DNA from: Methanomassiliicoccales archaeon
GTDB taxonomy: Archaea; Thermoplasmatota; Thermoplasmata; Methanomassiliicoccales; UBA472
NCBI GenBank assembly: GCA_016926075.1
Contig: JAFGPG010000016.1
Coordinates: 1 to 37,238, forward strand
Length of the DNA stretch: 37,238 nt
Direction of reading: 5' to 3'
This document shows positions 8,250 through 17,447 of the stretch, in pieces. How positions within the stretch are numbered: the stretch's first letter is position 1; every line of letters starts with the position of its first letter. The notes under the pieces are model-generated. The model was not told the DNA's origin. It saw only the letters and a list, made by a program, of their open reading frames with translations, and did no database searches. A program made the translations under genes and the position numbers.

Positions 8250-9686
8250 TCAGTTCAGGTCGTCCTTGGACCAGATATCGATCCCCGCCGGTTGCTTGGT
8301 GATGTTGCCCATCTTCGTGCCGACGATGGTACCGATCTTCAGGTCGGAGGCCAGGTCCAGTATCCTCTGTGTGATGATGCCGTCGAAGACCACGGCGGAC
8401 ACCGGCTCCTTCTCCTCCTTCAAGGTGTTGACCAGCTCCTTGACCACCACTTCCTTCAGGATCCCACCCTTGGCGTCGATGATGCGGGCCTTGGAGGTGG
8501 AGGACATCTCGTTGATCATGCCCTTGTACTTCTCCTGCGCGGCGGAGAGCTGCTTGCGGGAGGCAGGCTTGCGCTCCTCCAGCTCCTTCTCCTCCATGGG
8601 AGGCCTTTCGCGCTCGCCCCGGGGCTCCCGCTCCTGGCGGCCCTCATCCCGTTCCCGGCGCTCCCTCCTCTCATGGCGCTCGCCCCGGGGCTCCCGCTCC
8701 TGGCGGGGCTCCCTTTCCTTGGGCTCGCGCTGTTCCTCCTTCTCCTCGCGCTCACGATCGTCCTTCTCGGCCTTCTCGAAGCGCTCCAGACGCTCCACCT
8801 TGTCCGCGCGCTGCTCGGACCTCTTCTCCTTGTCCTTGCCGTTGCCTTCCAGCTCCAGACCGTACATCTCCATGAACTGGTCACCGGGGATCTTGTTCCG
8901 CAGGCATTTCATGATCTGCTTCTGCGTGAGCTCCTCCACCTCGTGGGCGCGAGGAGCTCTGGCAACGAAGTCCACCTCGGCCACCTGGAACAGCTCGCGC
9001 AGGATAAGCTCCCCGCCCCGGTCACCGTCCACGAAGGCGGTGATGACCCTTTCCTTGCTGAGGTCCATGATGGTCTTGGGGACGTTGGTGCCCTCCACGG
9101 CGATGGCGTTCTTGATGCCCGACTTGAGCAGGTTGAGCACATCGGAGCGCCCCTCCACCACGATGATGGCGTCGGACTCGGCCACGTTGGGGCCGGCCGG
9201 CAGGCGGTCCTTGCCGTAGTAGGTGATCTCCTCCACCTGCACCGAGCGGCGTACGCTCTCGGTGAGGTCGATCCCGCTGGTCTTGGACTGCTTGATCAGA
9301 TCGGTCAGCAGCTCCCTGGCCCTCTCGATGATCTTCTCCCTCTTGACCACGCGAACGTCCTCGATGGACTCCACGTTGATCTTGGCCTTGCACGGTCCCA
9401 CCCTGTCGATGGTCTCCAGTGCCGAGGCCAGGATGACGGTCTCCACTTGATCTAAGCTTGATGGTATCAGTATCTGTCCTTCGGACTTCCCCTGTCGGGA
9501 GTGGACGTCCACCTCGATCCTGCCGATCCTGCCGCTCTTCTGCAGGTCCCTCAGGTCCAGTTCATCGCCCAGCAATCCCTCGGTCTGTCCGAATATCGCT
9601 CCCACCACGTCCGGCTTCTCCACGATGCCATCGGCGCTCAGCTTGGCCTTTACCAGATACTTGGTGGTGCTTGGGTCTATGTTCAT
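8250..9686 (-). CDS. dnaG: Archaeal DnaG primase-like protein (TOPRIM) with a long charged low-complexity insert
   Basis: [59 protein letters not shown] and TOPRIM [58 protein letters not shown]. Start at internal Met 9686. Confidence 0.93.
   Translation of the reverse strand: [478 protein letters not shown]
8610..8706. repeat. 31-bp perfect direct repeat (8610-8640 and 8676-8706) in the dnaG insert
   Basis: GCGCTCGCCCCGGGGCTCCCGCTCCTGGCGG occurs twice, 66 nt apart and in frame; encodes the [10 protein letters not shown] repeat. Confidence 0.9.
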
Positions 9687-9922
9687 TGTCTCACCTCTTG
9701 GAACTGGAGAAGAGGCCTGGCTCTCGTATACCAAATGCGACTACGCTCTCCGAGACCGTTCACATGGAGGTCCCGCAAGTAGCTTCCATCCATACTTCGG
9801 CCGTTGATGGCCACGTGAGGAAAGGGTGATAGTGATCATGATATAGGAAAGCCCAGGTACTTCCCCAGGCTCTATTATGGACAACAGAGGAGATTTATCA
9901 AACGTTAATAAACCTTTGGTCC

Positions 9923-10888
9923 CTACATCCGTCCCTCGGAAGCACCTGTGGTGCCCTGCCCCCCCACCCCCGGGAACTTGATTATCTCGATGGTGGTGGA
10001 GCCCACGGAGGCCCCCTCCCGCTCCATCTCCTCCAATATGAGACGGCTCAGCCTGCTCCTCAGCTCCCTCCTCTGCCTGGTGAGGCATATGAAACGGACA
10101 TGCAGTTCCAGATAGTTGCTGGTCAGGGCCAGGTAGATGCGGGGCTGCACCTCCCGCTCGGTGAGATAGTACTTGCCCATCATGGAGGACAGCTCCGACC
10201 TGGCCTGTGTGGTGACCTCCTCGGTCTCCCTCTCCACAAGTCCCTGCACCGTTCCCACCAGCCGCCGCCAGTCGCTCTCGTAGGACACGGGCACCACCAG
10301 CTCGTCCCACAGGAAGTTGTTGTCCTTGGTGTAGTTGTGAACGTTCCCGGAGAGGATGTAGCCGTTGGGCACCATCACCAGGCGTCCGGTGGCCTGGTCC
10401 CCGTCCACCCATTCCTGTAGCTCCAGCAGGGTGGTGTACATGAGGCTGAGGTCGATCACGTCCCCCACAACCTCCTTGATGCGCACCCTATCGCCGACGC
10501 GGTAGGGGGACTGGACGAATATGATGAAGCCCCCGGTGATATTGCGGAAGAGGTCCTGAAGGGCTATGGCCACCCCGGCGGCCAGGATACCGTAGGACAC
10601 CACCAGGGCCTGAGGGTCGGTGACCCATATGGTGACGATGGCCCCCAGGGAGAAGATCAGGTTGAGCACCGAGAGGACCTTCCGCAGCTGATACCTGGTC
10701 TTGGCCTCCGCCACCCGGGTGGAGAATATAATGGTCAGGAAGATGGTGAACACCAGATAGAACCCCGCCAGCACTGCCATTGTCAAGGCGCCCCTCTGCA
10801 GGTACTGATCGGGATAGCTATGGTCGATGATCAACAGTAAAAGGGCTCCAGCTACCAACAGTGACAGGTTGACGGCCCTCTTCCACAC
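9923..10888 (-). CDS. MscS-family mechanosensitive ion channel
   Basis: Three N-terminal TMs, then ALQDLFRNITGGFIIFVQSPYRVGDRVRIKEVVGDVIDLSLMYTTLL...VMVPNGYILSGNVHNYT, typical of the MscS pore and beta domain. Confidence 0.93.
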   Translation of the reverse strand: MWKRAVNLSLLVAGALLLLIIDHSYPDQYLQRGALTMAVLAGFYLVFTIFLTIIFSTRVAEAKTRYQLRKVLSVLNLIFSLGAIVTIWVTDPQALVVSYGILAAGVAIALQDLFRNITGGFIIFVQSPYRVGDRVRIKEVVGDVIDLSLMYTTLLELQEWVDGDQATGRLVMVPNGYILSGNVHNYTKDNNFLWDELVVPVSYESDWRRLVGTVQGLVERETEEVTTQARSELSSMMGKYYLTEREVQPRIYLALTSNYLELHVRFICLTRQRRELRSRLSRLILEEMEREGASVGSTTIEIIKFPGVGGQGTTGASEGRM

Positions 10889-10926
10889 GTCATTGAGAAC
10901 AGGTCAGGAAGATATATAGATGAGGT

Positions 10927-11208
10927 TCAACCGCCGGAGGCCACCTTGATGACCCGCAGCCTGTCCCCCTGCACCACCGGCTCATCCAGGGGCACAGGGG
11001 TCTTCCCCCGCACCACGATATGCGCGTCGGGGAACAGGCCCAGGCTGTCGAGCACGGATCCCACCGTTGCCTCCTCCGGGAACTGCAGCATCCTTTCCTG
11101 TCGGTCGACCTCCACGGTCAGCTCGATGACGGTCATCGAGCGGTTCAGGCCTTCCAGGGAATTAATCCTTTCCGCTGGGGCGCTGGGTCTCACCGTTCGC
11201 TGAGCCAT
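10927..11208 (-). CDS. ThiS/MoaD-like ubiquitin-fold (SAMP-like) small protein
   Basis: LTVEVDRQERMLQFPEEATVGSVLDSLGLFPDAHIVVRGKTPVPLDEPVVQGDRLRVIKVASGG; beta-grasp pattern with C-terminal GG. Start taken as MAQRTV (11208), because the listed upstream start lies inside the tRNA gene. Confidence 0.75.
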   Translation of the reverse strand: MAQRTVRPSAPAERINSLEGLNRSMTVIELTVEVDRQERMLQFPEEATVGSVLDSLGLFPDAHIVVRGKTPVPLDEPVVQGDRLRVIKVASGG

Positions 11209-11244
11209 CAAAATTGAAATAGGAGTACAGAAATGCCCAAGCGG

Positions 11245-11350
11245 GCCAAGGTAGCCTAGCCCGGAAAGGCGGTAGCCTCGAATCGGCCCCTGGGCCGTAG
11301 GGACAGCTACTGACTTCACAGTCTCGGGAGTTCAAATCTCCTCCTTGGCG
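11245..11350 (+). tRNA. tRNA-Ser(CGA) with a 22-nt intron (11283-11304) at 37/38; CCA follows at 11351-11353
   Basis: Acceptor GCCAAGG/CCTTGGC, discriminator G; D arm GCC-TAGCCCGGAAA-GGC; anticodon stem GTAGC/GCTAC; loop CT-CGA-A|intron|A; class II variable arm GACT-TCAC-AGTC; T arm GGGAG-TTCAAAT-CTCCT. Confidence 0.85.
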
Positions 11351-11362
11351 CCATCCTTTTCC

Positions 11363-11917
11363 TCAGCATATTCCCGTGAAGTACCCGGGACCCATCAGGC
11401 GGTCCTGCAGGTCATTGGCGAACTCCTCCGACACCTCGTAGTAGCTCTTACCGAAATTCTCGACCATGAACCTCTCGTACTGGGCGTGCAACCTGGCGTC
11501 AGTCTCCAGGAACAGTGCGTTCTCCACCACCGGGAAGACCTGGTTCTCCTCCTCGCTGATATGCACGGTCATGTGGTCCACCAGGGCCCGGGCCTCCTGT
11601 TCCATCCTCTCCACGTCCCCGGCCTCGATGGCCTTCAAGGCCGCCCGCAGCAGACGCCGGGCGGTGACATGCTCCTCCTTCAATCGCTCCAGTAGGTCGG
11701 CCACCTTGGGGCACTCCTCGGCCGCCGCAGGGAAGAGGAACATCTCCTCCTTGGCATGGTGGAAACGGTCCATGAACTGGTCCAGGAAGACCATGGCCTC
11801 CTTCAGCTCGCTCACGTGCTTGGGCACCTGGTGGGTCCTCACCACGCAACCCACGACGTCCAGCACCTGCCGTATGATCCCATGGTCGTATTGCAGCAGG
11901 GTGATCGAGATCCTCAT
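11363..11917 (-). CDS. Hemerythrin HHE-domain protein
   Basis: LLQYDHGIIRQVLD...RFHHAKEEMFLFP...LKEEHVTARRLL...DHMTVHISEEENQVFPVVE; the expected His/Glu iron ligands are present. Confidence 0.88.
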   Translation of the reverse strand: MRISITLLQYDHGIIRQVLDVVGCVVRTHQVPKHVSELKEAMVFLDQFMDRFHHAKEEMFLFPAAAEECPKVADLLERLKEEHVTARRLLRAALKAIEAGDVERMEQEARALVDHMTVHISEEENQVFPVVENALFLETDARLHAQYERFMVENFGKSYYEVSEEFANDLQDRLMGPGYFTGIC

Positions 11918-12004
11918 AATGGGAACTAGGTGCCCACTACCTATTATTGATTTTCACCCGGACCATTTATCTAAGCTCGCGTCGATAGGGCCGGGAGTGG
12001 AAAC

Positions 12005-13441
12005 ATGGAGGACCTTCTGGAGCACGCGGTGCAGCGAGCAGGTTCCCTCGGCGCCTCATACGCCGAGGCGAGGTACCAGGCGGACCGTAACGAATCGATG
12101 ATACTGAAGAACGGCACGGCCGAGGCCACCTCCCGGAGGACGATAAGGGGTATATCGGTAAGGGTGCTGGTGAAGGGGGCCCTGAGCTTCGGGGCGACCA
12201 ACGTGCTCGGGAAACGTTCCCTGACCGATCTGGTGGGTAAGGTGGTGAAAGGGGCCGCGGCCGCCGCCGAGCACGTCAGGGACCCCATCCGCATGGCCCC
12301 CGCGGAGATGATGGTGGCCGAGCATCGGATCAGACCACGGGTGTCCTTCGACAACGTCACCCTGGAATCCCGGTTGGAACTGCTGCAGGAGGCCGACTCC
12401 ACGGCCGTGGGGACGGCCGAGGCCGCGGGGATCAGCATGCCCGGACGCTACATGAGCCTGGACGCCCTGACCACCGAGCGCCTGGTCATCAACTCCGACG
12501 GTGCGCGCGTACGCAGCCTGGTCCCCCGCGTGTCCGTGAACATCTTCCTCACCGTGGCGCATCCCGAGAGGGGTGCCATGCAGCGCATCGTCTCCCGCGG
12601 CGAGGTCGGTGGATGGGAGGCGGCGGAGAGATGGGACCTGCCCAATACCCTGGCCCAGGAGACCAAGGTCCTGGCCAGGATCCTGCACCAGGCCCAGGCC
12701 TTCCGCGGGGGGAAGATGGACGTGGTGCTGGGCCCGGAGGTGGTGGGACTGGTCAGCCACGAGTCCAGCGGACATCCCGGCGAGGGGGACCGCATCCTGG
12801 GCCGGGAGGCGGCCCAGGCCGGCGAGACCTACCTGTCCCGGGACTCCCTGGGCCTCAGGGTGGGAAGTGAGCTGGTGAACGTGGTGGACGACCCCACCCT
12901 GCCAAGGTCCTTCGGCCACTACCTACATGACGAGGAAGGGGTCAAGGCCAGGCGCCGGTACCTTATTAAGGGAGGGGTCATCAACGAGTTCCTGCACAAC
13001 CGGGAGACCGCCGCGGAGTTCGGCGTGGAGAGCAACGCCTCCTCCCGCTCCGTGGCCTTCGACCGGGAGCCCATCGTGCGCATGGCCAACACCTTCGTGG
13101 AGGCGGGCGATCATTCCCTGGAGGAGATGTTGGAAGGGGTACGCTCCGGCCTGTACATCAAGAACTTCATGGAATGGAACATCGACGACCGCCGCTACAA
13201 CCAGAAGTACGTGGGACTGGAGGCCTATATCATCCAGGACGGGGAGCTAGGCCCCATGGTGCGCAACCCGGTGCTGGAGATCACCACCCCCGGGCTGTGG
13301 GGGGCGGTGGACGCGGTGGGGGATGAACTGGAGCTCCATTCCGCCTACTGCGGCAAGGGGGACCCCATGCAAGGGATACCGGTGAGCGTGGGGGGCCCGC
13401 ACCTGCGATTGCGCGGAGTACGCATGGAGGGGTCACCATGA
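12005..13441 (+). CDS. tldD: TldD-family metalloprotease
   Basis: HESSGHPGEGDRILGREAAQAGETYLS (HExxxH), FDREPIVRMANTFVEAGD, GLYIKNFMEWNIDDRRYNQKYVG. Confidence 0.9.
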   Translation: MEDLLEHAVQRAGSLGASYAEARYQADRNESMILKNGTAEATSRRTIRGISVRVLVKGALSFGATNVLGKRSLTDLVGKVVKGAAAAAEHVRDPIRMAPAEMMVAEHRIRPRVSFDNVTLESRLELLQEADSTAVGTAEAAGISMPGRYMSLDALTTERLVINSDGARVRSLVPRVSVNIFLTVAHPERGAMQRIVSRGEVGGWEAAERWDLPNTLAQETKVLARILHQAQAFRGGKMDVVLGPEVVGLVSHESSGHPGEGDRILGREAAQAGETYLSRDSLGLRVGSELVNVVDDPTLPRSFGHYLHDEEGVKARRRYLIKGGVINEFLHNRETAAEFGVESNASSRSVAFDREPIVRMANTFVEAGDHSLEEMLEGVRSGLYIKNFMEWNIDDRRYNQKYVGLEAYIIQDGELGPMVRNPVLEITTPGLWGAVDAVGDELELHSAYCGKGDPMQGIPVSVGGPHLRLRGVRMEGSP

Positions 13442-14769
13442 GGCCCTGGGAGATCGGCGAGGAGGCCATCTCCGTGGCCAGGCGCCTGGGGGCCGACGAC
13501 GTGGCGGTGACGGTGACGGAAAGGCAGGAGAACATGGTGCGCTTCGCCAACGACCAGATCACGGTGGTCAACACCCTGCGGGAGCTCTCCGCCAACGTGT
13601 ACCTGTGCCTGGGAAGGAGGAAGGCGACCATCAACGTGCTGGACCTGAGCAGGAAGGGGATAGAGAAGGCCTGCCGGGAGGCGGTGGGAATGGCCTCCAC
13701 CATGCCCGAGGCCTCCCTTTACGCGCCCCTGCCCACCGGTCCCTTCGTCTACGACGAGGTCCTGACCCGCCGCAGGGAGGTCCCTGGGGGACCGGAGCGG
13801 ACGGTGCACTGGGTGCAGGAGGCCATCGAGGAGGCCAAGCGCTGCGGGGCGACACGGACCGCCGGCTCCCTCACCGCCAAGAACGTGGTCATCCACCTGG
13901 CCACCAGCGGCGATGCCCGAGGTGTGGCCTACAGACCTTCCCTGGAGCTCTCCATACGGGCCTTCGGCGAAGGGCTGGCCTCCGGCCATTCCCTCTCCGT
14001 GTCCCCCGACGAGGAGGGCTTCGATCCCCGTAACGCAGGAAGGGAGGCCGGCGAGCTGGCCAAGGCCGCCCGGGACCCGGTGAAGGGCTCTCCGGGCACC
14101 ATGGACGCCCTGCTGGGCCCCATGGTCTTCGCCGATGTCGTCGGCCAGGTGGGGCGCTTCGCCTCCGCCTTCTACGTGGACGCCGGGCTGTCCTTCCTCG
14201 CCGGCAAGATAGGGGAACAGGTGGCCGCGGGGTCCCTGGACCTCTTCGACGATCCCACCGATCCCTCCGCCCTGGGACATTCACCCTTTGACGCCGAGGG
14301 AACGCCCAGCAAACGCAAGGCGCTGCTGGAGGGAGGCGTGTTCAGGACCTATCTGCACAACAGCTCCACCGCCGCCAAGTTCGAGGTGGAGAGCACTGGT
14401 AACGCGGGGCTCATCACCCCCATGCCCTACTCGCTGCAGGTAGGGGCGGGCAGGGGCTCCCTGGAGGACCTTCTCTCCCAGATGGAGCAGGGGATCTATG
14501 TCACCAACGACTGGTACCTGAGATACCAGAACTACTCGTCGGGGGACCTCTCCTTCATCCCACGGGACGCCATGTTCCTGGTGCGGGAGGGGAAGGTCGT
14601 CTCCTCCCTGAAGGAGCTACGCATCAGCGACAACGTGCTGGGCATATTGAAAAGGATCAAGGCGCTGGGGGGTCAGCGCAGGTGGGTGAGATGGTGGGAG
14701 GTGGAGACCCCCACCCTGACCCCGGCAGCGCTCATCGGGGGAGTGCGCTTCACCGCCTCCTCTCAGTGA
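13438..14769 (+). CDS. tldE: TldE/PmbA-family metallopeptidase partner
   Basis: ARRLGADDVAVTVTERQENMVRFANDQITVV..., HSPFDAEGTPSKRKALLEGGVFRTYLHNSSTAAKF; overlaps the tldD stop by 4 nt. Confidence 0.88.
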   Translation: MRPWEIGEEAISVARRLGADDVAVTVTERQENMVRFANDQITVVNTLRELSANVYLCLGRRKATINVLDLSRKGIEKACREAVGMASTMPEASLYAPLPTGPFVYDEVLTRRREVPGGPERTVHWVQEAIEEAKRCGATRTAGSLTAKNVVIHLATSGDARGVAYRPSLELSIRAFGEGLASGHSLSVSPDEEGFDPRNAGREAGELAKAARDPVKGSPGTMDALLGPMVFADVVGQVGRFASAFYVDAGLSFLAGKIGEQVAAGSLDLFDDPTDPSALGHSPFDAEGTPSKRKALLEGGVFRTYLHNSSTAAKFEVESTGNAGLITPMPYSLQVGAGRGSLEDLLSQMEQGIYVTNDWYLRYQNYSSGDLSFIPRDAMFLVREGKVVSSLKELRISDNVLGILKRIKALGGQRRWVRWWEVETPTLTPAALIGGVRFTASSQ

Positions 14770-15539
14770 GAGTAGCCGTCCAGGTCCAGGGAGACCCGGG
14801 CATAGCCCAGGGGGCGCAGCAGCTCCAGCACCTGGGCACGCAGCTCGAAGAGGCGCGGAATGTCCTGCGGGGCCACCTCGATGCGCACCCAGTTCCCGTG
14901 GTCCCGCACCCGCAGGCGTTCGAAGTGGAAGGGGGAGAGGAGCCTCTCGGCCCACTCCACCCTGGCCAGTATCTTGGGGGTGATGCGCACGTCGTAGGGA
15001 ACCCTGGTGGCCAGGCAGGTGTTGCTGGGCGTGTCCCAGTTGGGGATCCCCTTCTCCTGGAGCAGTTCCCTGACCTCCCCCTTGCCCAGGCGCGCCTCCT
15101 GAAGAGGGGAGCGGACCCTGAGGTCCACGAGGGCCGTGCGTCCCGGCCGCATTCTTTTCAGATCGTCCAAATTGCTACCTTCAAGAATGTGCTCGATGCC
15201 CCTCCTCTCGCACTCCTTCCTGATCCTCTGGAACATGACGGTCTTGCAGATGTAGCATCGGTCCTCCCAGTTGCGCAGGAAACGCTCATCGTTGAGCAGG
15301 TCCAGTCGGACCATGAGCACCTCCACCCCCAGTCCTTGCGCCAGGGCCAGGGCGCTCTTCTGCTCCTCGGCGAAGAAGATGTCCCCCACGGCCATGAAGG
15401 CGGTGACCTCCGCCCCGGAGTCCAGGGCGGCCTTCAACAACAATGTGCTGTCCGCCCCCCCGGAAAAGGCCACCGCCACCTTGCCCAGCGCGGCGATGCT
15501 CTCCACCAGGCGCTGGTACTTCTCGTCGGCCTCGCTCAT
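14763..15539 (-). CDS. larE: LarE-family ATP-dependent sacrificial sulfur transferase
   Basis: PP-loop VAVAFSGGADSTLLLKAAL; ILEGSNLDDLKRMRPGRTAL; RSPLQEARLGKGEVRELL; CLATRVPYDVRIT. Confidence 0.88.
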   Translation of the reverse strand: MSEADEKYQRLVESIAALGKVAVAFSGGADSTLLLKAALDSGAEVTAFMAVGDIFFAEEQKSALALAQGLGVEVLMVRLDLLNDERFLRNWEDRCYICKTVMFQRIRKECERRGIEHILEGSNLDDLKRMRPGRTALVDLRVRSPLQEARLGKGEVRELLQEKGIPNWDTPSNTCLATRVPYDVRITPKILARVEWAERLLSPFHFERLRVRDHGNWVRIEVAPQDIPRLFELRAQVLELLRPLGYARVSLDLDGYSH

Positions 15540-15594
15540 GGCATCCGAAAGCGCGTGCCACCTTATTTATTTCCCTAGGGACAATTGTGTTCAT

Positions 15595-15927
15595 ATGACC
15601 AAAAATATGCCCCGTCGGGGAAGGATGCGACCGGGACGCCCCATGAAACCGCGCACCATCCAGTACGAGAGGGAGTTCAGCCACTTCTCGCCCGAGGGTG
15701 ATCGGGGGGGCAAGCCCGTCATCATGGAGGAGGACGAGGCGGAGGCGGTGCGCCTGGTGGACTACCTGGGGATGAACCAGCAGGAGGCCGCGGACAGCAT
15801 GGGGATCTCCCGGGGCACGGTATGGAGGTGCGTGGACGGCGGCCGTCGGAAGTTGGCCACCATGGTGGTGGAGGGCCGCCCCCTGGTCATAGGCAGGGCC
15901 GCCCCTCCTTCCGAGGGTGACGATTAG
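15595..15927 (+). CDS. DUF134-family HTH protein
   Basis: MPRRGRMRPGRPMKPRTI...DEAEAVRLVDYLGMNQQEAADSMGISRGTVWRCVDGGRRKLA; matches the DUF134 sigma-like HTH pattern. Confidence 0.82.
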   Translation: MTKNMPRRGRMRPGRPMKPRTIQYEREFSHFSPEGDRGGKPVIMEEDEAEAVRLVDYLGMNQQEAADSMGISRGTVWRCVDGGRRKLATMVVEGRPLVIGRAAPPSEGDD

Positions 15928-16005
15928 GAAAACCTAAATTACTTATAATATTGTGCTTATGCACATTATATGCGCCGTGAAGAGCGGCGATAGGAGAGCA
16001 TGAAC

Positions 16006-16197
16006 ATGCCAAATCAGGATGGAACGGGACCGACAGGCTCGGGACCCCGGGGCAGGCGCTTGGGCCCCTGTAGCGCGGGGACCAGGTCAACGGACAAGGA
16101 CCAGGATACGAGACAGGGAAGGGGAGGTGGACGGCGGGCCCGTCCCTACTCCAGACGAGCAGGTTCCAAGGGAACGGCAGGGGAAAGGGAGGTCTGA
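16006..16197 (+). CDS. Small DUF5320-like protein
   Basis: MPNQDGTGPTGSGPRGRRLGPCSAG resembles the MPxxDGTGPxGxGPxTGRGxGxC opening seen next to NifX/Mrp genes. Confidence 0.65.
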   Translation: MPNQDGTGPTGSGPRGRRLGPCSAGTRSTDKDQDTRQGRGGGRRARPYSRRAGSKGTAGEREV

Positions 16198-16203
16198 TCC
16201 CCC

Positions 16204-16527
16204 ATGAAGATCGCCGTGACCTCCACCGGACCGGGTACGGACTCGATGATGGACGACCGTCTGGGACGCTGCCCTTACTATATCATCATGGACACCGATA
16301 CCGGAAATGTGGAGTCCATGGTCAACCAGGCGGCCAGATCCTCTAGCGGCGCGGGGACCAGGGCCGTGCAGTCCCTGGTGGACAAGGGCGTGACCGTGGT
16401 CATCACCGGGCGCATCGGACCCCACGCCTCGGCCATGGTCACCGAGTCCGATATGGAGGTGGTGACCGGTGCCAGTGGCCGGGTCGGTGATGTGCTGGAG
16501 GAGTTCAGGAAAAGAAGGGGCCTCTGA
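16204..16527 (+). CDS. Dinitrogenase iron-molybdenum cofactor (NifX/NifB-C-terminal-like) protein
   Basis: MKIAVTSTGPGTDSMMDDRLGRCPYYIIMDTDTGNVESMVNQA...AVQSLVDKGVTVVITGRIGPHA. Confidence 0.88.
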   Translation: MKIAVTSTGPGTDSMMDDRLGRCPYYIIMDTDTGNVESMVNQAARSSSGAGTRAVQSLVDKGVTVVITGRIGPHASAMVTESDMEVVTGASGRVGDVLEEFRKRRGL

Positions 16528-16550
16528 GCCCCGATCATCTTCTCATCCTT

Positions 16551-17447
16551 TCAATCCAGCTTCAGCAACACCCCGCTGCCCTTCCTGGCCACCGCCCTCT
16601 TGCTCACTTCCCTCCAGATGCGGTTGAAGGCTATGGCGGCCGGGGAGCGGGGGAAGAGGGAAGGCAATGGCCGCATGGCCTTGATGGCCTTGAGCACCGC
16701 GGGGTCGTAGGGCACCATGCCCACCACCAGTACCCCCTTGCGATGGCAGCTCTCCTCGATCTGCTTGGCCGATTCGGGGTGCAGGTCCCACTTGTTGATG
16801 GCCACGCATAGGGGTATGGAGAAGTGCTGCGCCAGGTCGATGAGGCGCATCAGGTCGTGCTCGCCGGAGAGGCTGGGCTCGGTGACGGCGAGGATGAGGT
16901 CCGCCCCGGTCACGCTGGCTATGGCCGGGCATCCGGTGCCCGGAGGGCCGTCGATGAGCACGACATCGAAGTCCTCCGATTCCGCCAGGTCGTCGGCCAA
17001 TCGCCGCACCTCGCTGACCAGCTTCCCGCTGTTGGACTCCCCCGGGAACAGCTCCGCGTAGACCATGGGGCCCTTCTCGGTGTCCAGGACGTAGATATCC
17101 CCGGACTTGAGATATTGTAGCGTCACGGCGTCCTCCGGGCACACCACCTTGCAGGCGCCGCATCCCTCGCAATGGATCTCGTTGACCTTGAAATCGGAGA
17201 TGGCCCCGAAGATGCAGGCGTCCTCGCATTTGCCGCACTGTATGCAGGCATCAGGGTCGATGTGCGCCTTGAGCGCGCCCACGTAATCGTCCTTGGTGCG
17301 CAGACTGCCGTTCATGGTCAGGGCCAGGTTGGCCGCGTCCACGTCGCAGTCCGCCAGCACCAGCCCCTTTGAGTACCAGGCCATGGAGGCCACCGCCGTG
17401 GTCTTGCCCGTGCCTCCCTTCCCGCTCAGTACCGCTATGCGGGTCAT
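16551..17447 (-). CDS. MinD/Mrp-like P-loop ATPase with 2x[4Fe-4S] ferredoxin insert
   Basis: MTRIAVLSGKGGTGKTTAVASMAW; CIQCGKCEDACIFGAI, CEGCGACKVVCPEDAV; VVLIDGPPGTGCPAIASVTGAD. Start at internal Met 17447. Confidence 0.9.
   Translation of the reverse strand: MTRIAVLSGKGGTGKTTAVASMAWYSKGLVLADCDVDAANLALTMNGSLRTKDDYVGALKAHIDPDACIQCGKCEDACIFGAISDFKVNEIHCEGCGACKVVCPEDAVTLQYLKSGDIYVLDTEKGPMVYAELFPGESNSGKLVSEVRRLADDLAESEDFDVVLIDGPPGTGCPAIASVTGADLILAVTEPSLSGEHDLMRLIDLAQHFSIPLCVAINKWDLHPESAKQIEESCHRKGVLVVGMVPYDPAVLKAIKAMRPLPSLFPRSPAAIAFNRIWREVSKRAVARKGSGVLLKLD

Noticed and set aside
8190-9455. 421-aa plus-strand ORF opposite dnaG
   Set aside because: Leu-rich antisense shadow of the dnaG charged insert.
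11209-11319. N-terminal extension of the ThiS/MoaD-like ORF
   Set aside because: It would be antisense to most of the tRNA-Ser gene; the Met at 11208 is a better start.
11300-11330. Possible tRNA-Sec reading with a TCA anticodon in ...ACTGACTTCACAGT...
   Set aside because: No 5-bp stem with a 7-nt loop can be formed around TCA; the sequence instead makes a class II variable arm, and CGA with an intron gives a complete tRNA-Ser.
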